Position numbers and translations under genes: made by a program. Shown one piece after another: positions 60,462 to 64,000 of a stretch of 64,000 nt of DNA. The number at the start of each line of letters is the position of its first letter. The stretch's first letter is position 1. The notes beneath the pieces are model-generated. The model made no database searches and was not told where the DNA came from. It saw only the letters and a list, made by a program, of their open reading frames with translations. Origin of the DNA: Acarospora socialis (Eukaryota > Ascomycota > Lecanoromycetes > Acarosporales > Acarosporaceae); the NCBI GenBank assembly GCA_025617375.2, contig JAMYGW020000010.1, positions 62,001-126,000 of the forward strand. Reading direction: 5' to 3'.

Positions 60462-62130
60462 CTTGCTTGATGTTTGAGGTTTGAGGTTGGATGTTAGGAT
60501 ATGTGAGTTAAGTGAGTAAAGGTTTCTATTGAGAACGAATAATGGTTGAGGTTGAGGTACGAAATGTGAGTTGGAGTGGTATGTAGAATGGAAGAAGAGA
60601 AGAGAGAGGAAAAGGTGGGCAGAAGTACAGGTAAATACTATTCACCGTTCGATAGCAACTGCCCCACTACCTAAGGTATTCCATTCACTCTCCGCCAACT
60701 TTTCATGGAAGTGACCTGACCTGACCTGACCTTACCCCTCCATTGTGCCTTCCCACCACCGGATAAATTACATCATCGTCACTTGCCCGCGGCCCACTTT
60801 TCCCTGATCTCTCACGCTAGTGCAGCCTAACTTGAACGCTATCGGAGGGCATTGTCATCACTCTGGGCCTCACACAACGACAACCTTGCCGAGACAGCAA
60901 GATTGCTGCAGTGTCCTAGGTACAGATAAAGACGGGAGGTACACTAAGGTAACTCCTTACAGATCAAGGAACTGCCTGTCAGAGAAGTTGCTCAGCCTTG
61001 CTTCTGGCTTGCAGTTGGGAGAGAACGAGAAACGGGTGGCGCTCCGTCGAAGTTGATACAACGACATACTCCGTACAGATTTGGCTGGCGTAACCGGAGG
61101 CTTCTTCGTACCTCCCGTCTCTACCTACCTACCTACCTAAGCGAGTACTGTACCTTACGTCAATTGGGTGATGTTCGAAACAAAGCAGCGTCATTACAAC
61201 TACCTTACCTTTCAACCTGCTGCTGGAAACTGCGCCACAACGCTCAGGACCCGTGGGAGTTGATTGGGGAAGCGACTGTCAACTGCTGGGATCCTGTTTT
61301 AGTGCGGTTAATGACCACTTTCGGTATCGATCTCCACCCGAACTGCCTGAAGGAGGTATCTGTACGGAGTAATAATAATTAGACCACAGATCTGTTCTGA
61401 TCCAGAATCTGATATGACGTCAACGGGACTCGCAATGATCGACCTGTTGTTATTCTTACCTAAGGTACAGTTGCTGTCAATACATGTATCAGCCCAGCAA
61501 CGGTAGAATCTAATGTAGAAGGTAATAGGTCCGAAATACAGCTACAGCTGAATACTCTCACCAGAAACAGCGGTTGAGAGGAATTAATTGTGCGCAGTGT
61601 TTGGGATGCGAGCCACAGGGCAGGTCAGCGGCATTCCGCCGTCTCCTGTCTGTTCCTAAGATAAGGTAAAGGTAAGGTAGTCACGCCATCGTGGTGGCCT
61701 TACCTACTCCGTAAGGTAATAAATCCAACTTCACATGTAGGAACCATCAAAGCATGTGATGCGTAATGACGTAGTGAAAGAACCTCGCGTAATGATGCAA
61801 TGTCATTTAATATTTCCGTTGCTAAGCTCAATCCCATGGCTAGGTAAGCTCAGTTTAGCTTAACTAGAGTACATACGCTGCCTCAAGAGACTCTGTGGCT
61901 TTTGGTCAGGGGCAAAGCCACACACGATGCCATCAAATCTCATGCGGAGCTATGCCCCCCTACGATACCGCCCAATCAGAGCTGTTGATTGGCGACGTGG
62001 CCATTTGGGTTTGGTCTTTCCTTATTGGTGGCAGCCCGCAATTTGCTCATCGCTGGGTGACGCTTACTCCCATAAACTTGGACGGCACTGGTGACGATCC
62101 ATAAGACTATTCCGGCGTCCAGCGAACCGC
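60462..62130. other. Divergent intergenic region between the two His-module genes
   Basis: This 1.7-kb region should hold both promoters. It contains three TACGGAGTA/TACTCCGTA copies (61067-61075, 61363-61371, 61705-61713), two TACCTAAGGTA copies (60668-60678, 61457-61467), a short TGACC tandem (about 60713-60732) and a CTAC tandem (about 61121-61140). No gene is supported. Confidence 0.6.
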
Positions 62131-64000
62131 ATGGCATCTCGCCTCAGGAAGATCTTTTCCAGGAAGAAGGATAAGCCGCAACACGACAACGAAAACGAAA
62201 ACTCATCACGTGCCAACAACGACCGTCCAACTTTTCGCACCTCGCTCTACGACACCGCATCACCTGCAACAGCTCCCGAGACAGGGAGCTACCCGATCAA
62301 AGGAGACCACAACAGTCCCGTATTGGCTGGTCGAAGAGGTTCCAGTCGTAGCCGTAGATACAACTCCAACAGCAAGGCTGACATACCGCTCCCACCCTTG
62401 CCCCCGGGTCAGCAGCAGACAGGCCCTCGTCCAACAAACATGAATCCTTCCGCCAATGCCGGGGGGTTGCGGATGGTCCAGGATGATTCGAATCTGTCTG
62501 ACAATCTCTCCAATCTTCGCTTGAACGATCCCACAGGTTAGTCTCATATGCACAAAGGCTGTATGCTCGTTATGTTAACCATCCAGCAGGCACTAGAGGT
62601 TCGATGCAACCAGAAGCTTCGTCTCAAGTACCGACAGGCTCTCAAGGAGCAAGATACGGGGATGATGTTGTCGACAGGAACCCTGGAGGCATAACTGCTG
62701 CCGACTTGCGCAACCCGCAATACTCCTATATGTCAGCCGTCTATGGCGAGAAGGTTGCGGACCGCAATATTGCCGACAGCAATAGAGCCAGCAGACCATC
62801 TGGCCAGTACCCATCTCCCGAGTACATCGCCAAACGAGATCGTGCTCTGTCTCAAGGTAGAGATCAGGTACCCACCGCCGGTACAGGTGCTTATCGAAGC
62901 GGACGGTCACCGGACATGTCGGCTACCAGTAACACAAGCCCAGGGAGACCAGTTCAAGATGGCTACACTCCGGTGAGAAGGCGGTCGATCCCGCGGAAGC
63001 AAGTTGGGAGTGGAATCTCCACCCCTATGCCACAGCAGTCACCGAATCTTCGAACTTCTCCCGCTTCATCGCCTCACGTCCGACAAACCAGTCTTGTTGA
63101 CAAGCCATTACCTTCTCCTCCCGGCGCCACAAGCATAGATCATGGTTATGGGCACGGAGTCGATAGGCCAGCACAGCCGAATCTCAGCGGGCCGCGGACG
63201 TTGGTCGAAGGTGCCAACGAAAAGCCTTCCTTGGAAGGCATTGTCGACCTCTCCAATACCAAGGATACAGTGGTTATTGAGACCATCGCTCCCGGTACGT
63301 ATGCTCCAATTCGGCACATCGGTCATGGCGAGAAACACTGACTCGCATGGAACAGCTGTGACACATGAAACCGTACACAAGAAAGTTCACCACGTCCGTG
63401 AAGAAGTTGTCACTCGAGAGATACACACCCACGACGTATTTCACCGCATCCAACCAATCATTGATGTCGAGGTGCTTCCTGCTCGACATTTCCTGCCGGT
63501 TGAGGGCGGCGGACTGGTTGAGATCAGCGCGGAGGATGTTCCGGGGCGACGAAACAATTGGGTCATTGCCGAAACTGCCTCGAAAATCCCATCGGACGAG
63601 GCAGCTCCTGCAAAGGTCACTCGCTTCACAGCACGTGAGTTCCCAGGCACCGAAGGGGACGCTAAACGATACATCACACCAGAGGGTATCGAAAGGACGG
63701 AAGAGACATGGGTGCATCCGCCAGAACTTGAGACTGGGGGTATGCTCACTGGTCAAACGTGGCCCATGCCATTCACCGGCTCGCAGAGCGCTACACCTGA
63801 TATACGTTCGACAGGTAATAGTATTGTAAGCGGTGGAAATCCAACTCAGACTGCTGGACCCCACTCGGACACGCGAGTGGCTCCTATGGCTCAGAACACT
63901 GGACGTCAAAGCCAGCCGATAGGATCTCGAACCGGTGCATCTGGGATGGGTTCGGCGAATATGCCAAGAAACGCAGCAATCTCAGGACAACCCATGGGTT
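62131..64000 (+). CDS. Large disordered protein with His-rich module (3' end outside window)
   Basis: Three exons are visible: 62131-62536, 62590-63294 and 63356 to the window end, at least 585 residues. The start MASRLRKIFSRKKDK is basic. The first 370 residues are low in hydrophobic residues and rich in Ser, Pro, Arg and Asn, with LVDKPLPSPPG-type proline motifs, so mostly disordered. After the second splice comes a distinct segment: IAPAVTHETVHKKV, then EEVVTREIHTHDVFHRIQPI with DVEVLPARHFLPVEGG, which resembles the module in the divergent neighbour. A more structured segment (VPGRRNNWVIAETASKIPSD) follows, then more disorder to the edge. Function is unknown. Both introns are canonical and short (53 and 61 bp). 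Confidence 0.78.

Overview
The window is nuclear DNA from a filamentous ascomycete (Pezizomycotina). The evidence is many short introns (about 45-60 bp, GTRNGT donors, CTAAC-like branch sites, YAG acceptors), typical mould genes (Con-10-like, LaeA-like methyltransferase, QDE-2-type Argonaute, GMC oxidoreductase, GH51 arabinofuranosidase) and long intergenic stretches. I cannot name the class with confidence; Dothideomycetes or Eurotiomycetes would fit. Most multi-exon models were assembled by hand from reading-frame continuity, family motifs and splice consensus, and exon phases were checked to sum to whole codons.

Layout, left to right: the 3' part of MCM6 (+, 1-2195); a nine-exon LaeA-like methyltransferase (+, 4040-5605); a Con-10-like small protein (-, 7856-8281); an Argonaute (-, 9097-12184); a 19-exon SNF2/RING ATPase (-, 13408-18404); a vacuolar Ca2+/H+ exchanger (-, 21211-23268); a MITE-like inverted-repeat element (24450-24746) in the divergent region shared with IML1 (+, 25046-30643); LST4/FNIP-like (+, 32584-36312); an unknown F-box-like protein (-, 37705-38685); a secreted GH51 alpha-L-arabinofuranosidase (-, 39446-42085); a decayed ankyrin-repeat gene (+, 43265-44827); an unknown coiled-coil protein (-, 45705-46913); a PflA-like radical SAM protein (-, 47598-48826); a GMC oxidoreductase with a long Ser/Thr-rich tail (-, 49242-52475); a four-span membrane protein (-, 53962-54980); an unknown RGG-tailed protein (+, 57791-58908); a hydrophilic His-rich LEA-like protein (-, 59188-60461); and, running off the right end, a large disordered protein (+, 62131 onward) that carries a related His-rich module.

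Most genes are ordinary chromosomal genes and I see no biosynthetic cluster or viral block. The points that stand out are: IML1 and LST4, two amino-acid-sensing regulators of TORC1, in tandem on one strand; a divergent gene pair sharing a His-rich module; a MITE-like element between VCX1-like and IML1, with end sequences resembling a short motif scattered through the intergenic DNA; a GC-AG intron in the GH51 gene; an ankyrin pseudogene whose stops could be C-to-T changes; and a GMC enzyme with an atypical tail containing an in-frame intron.
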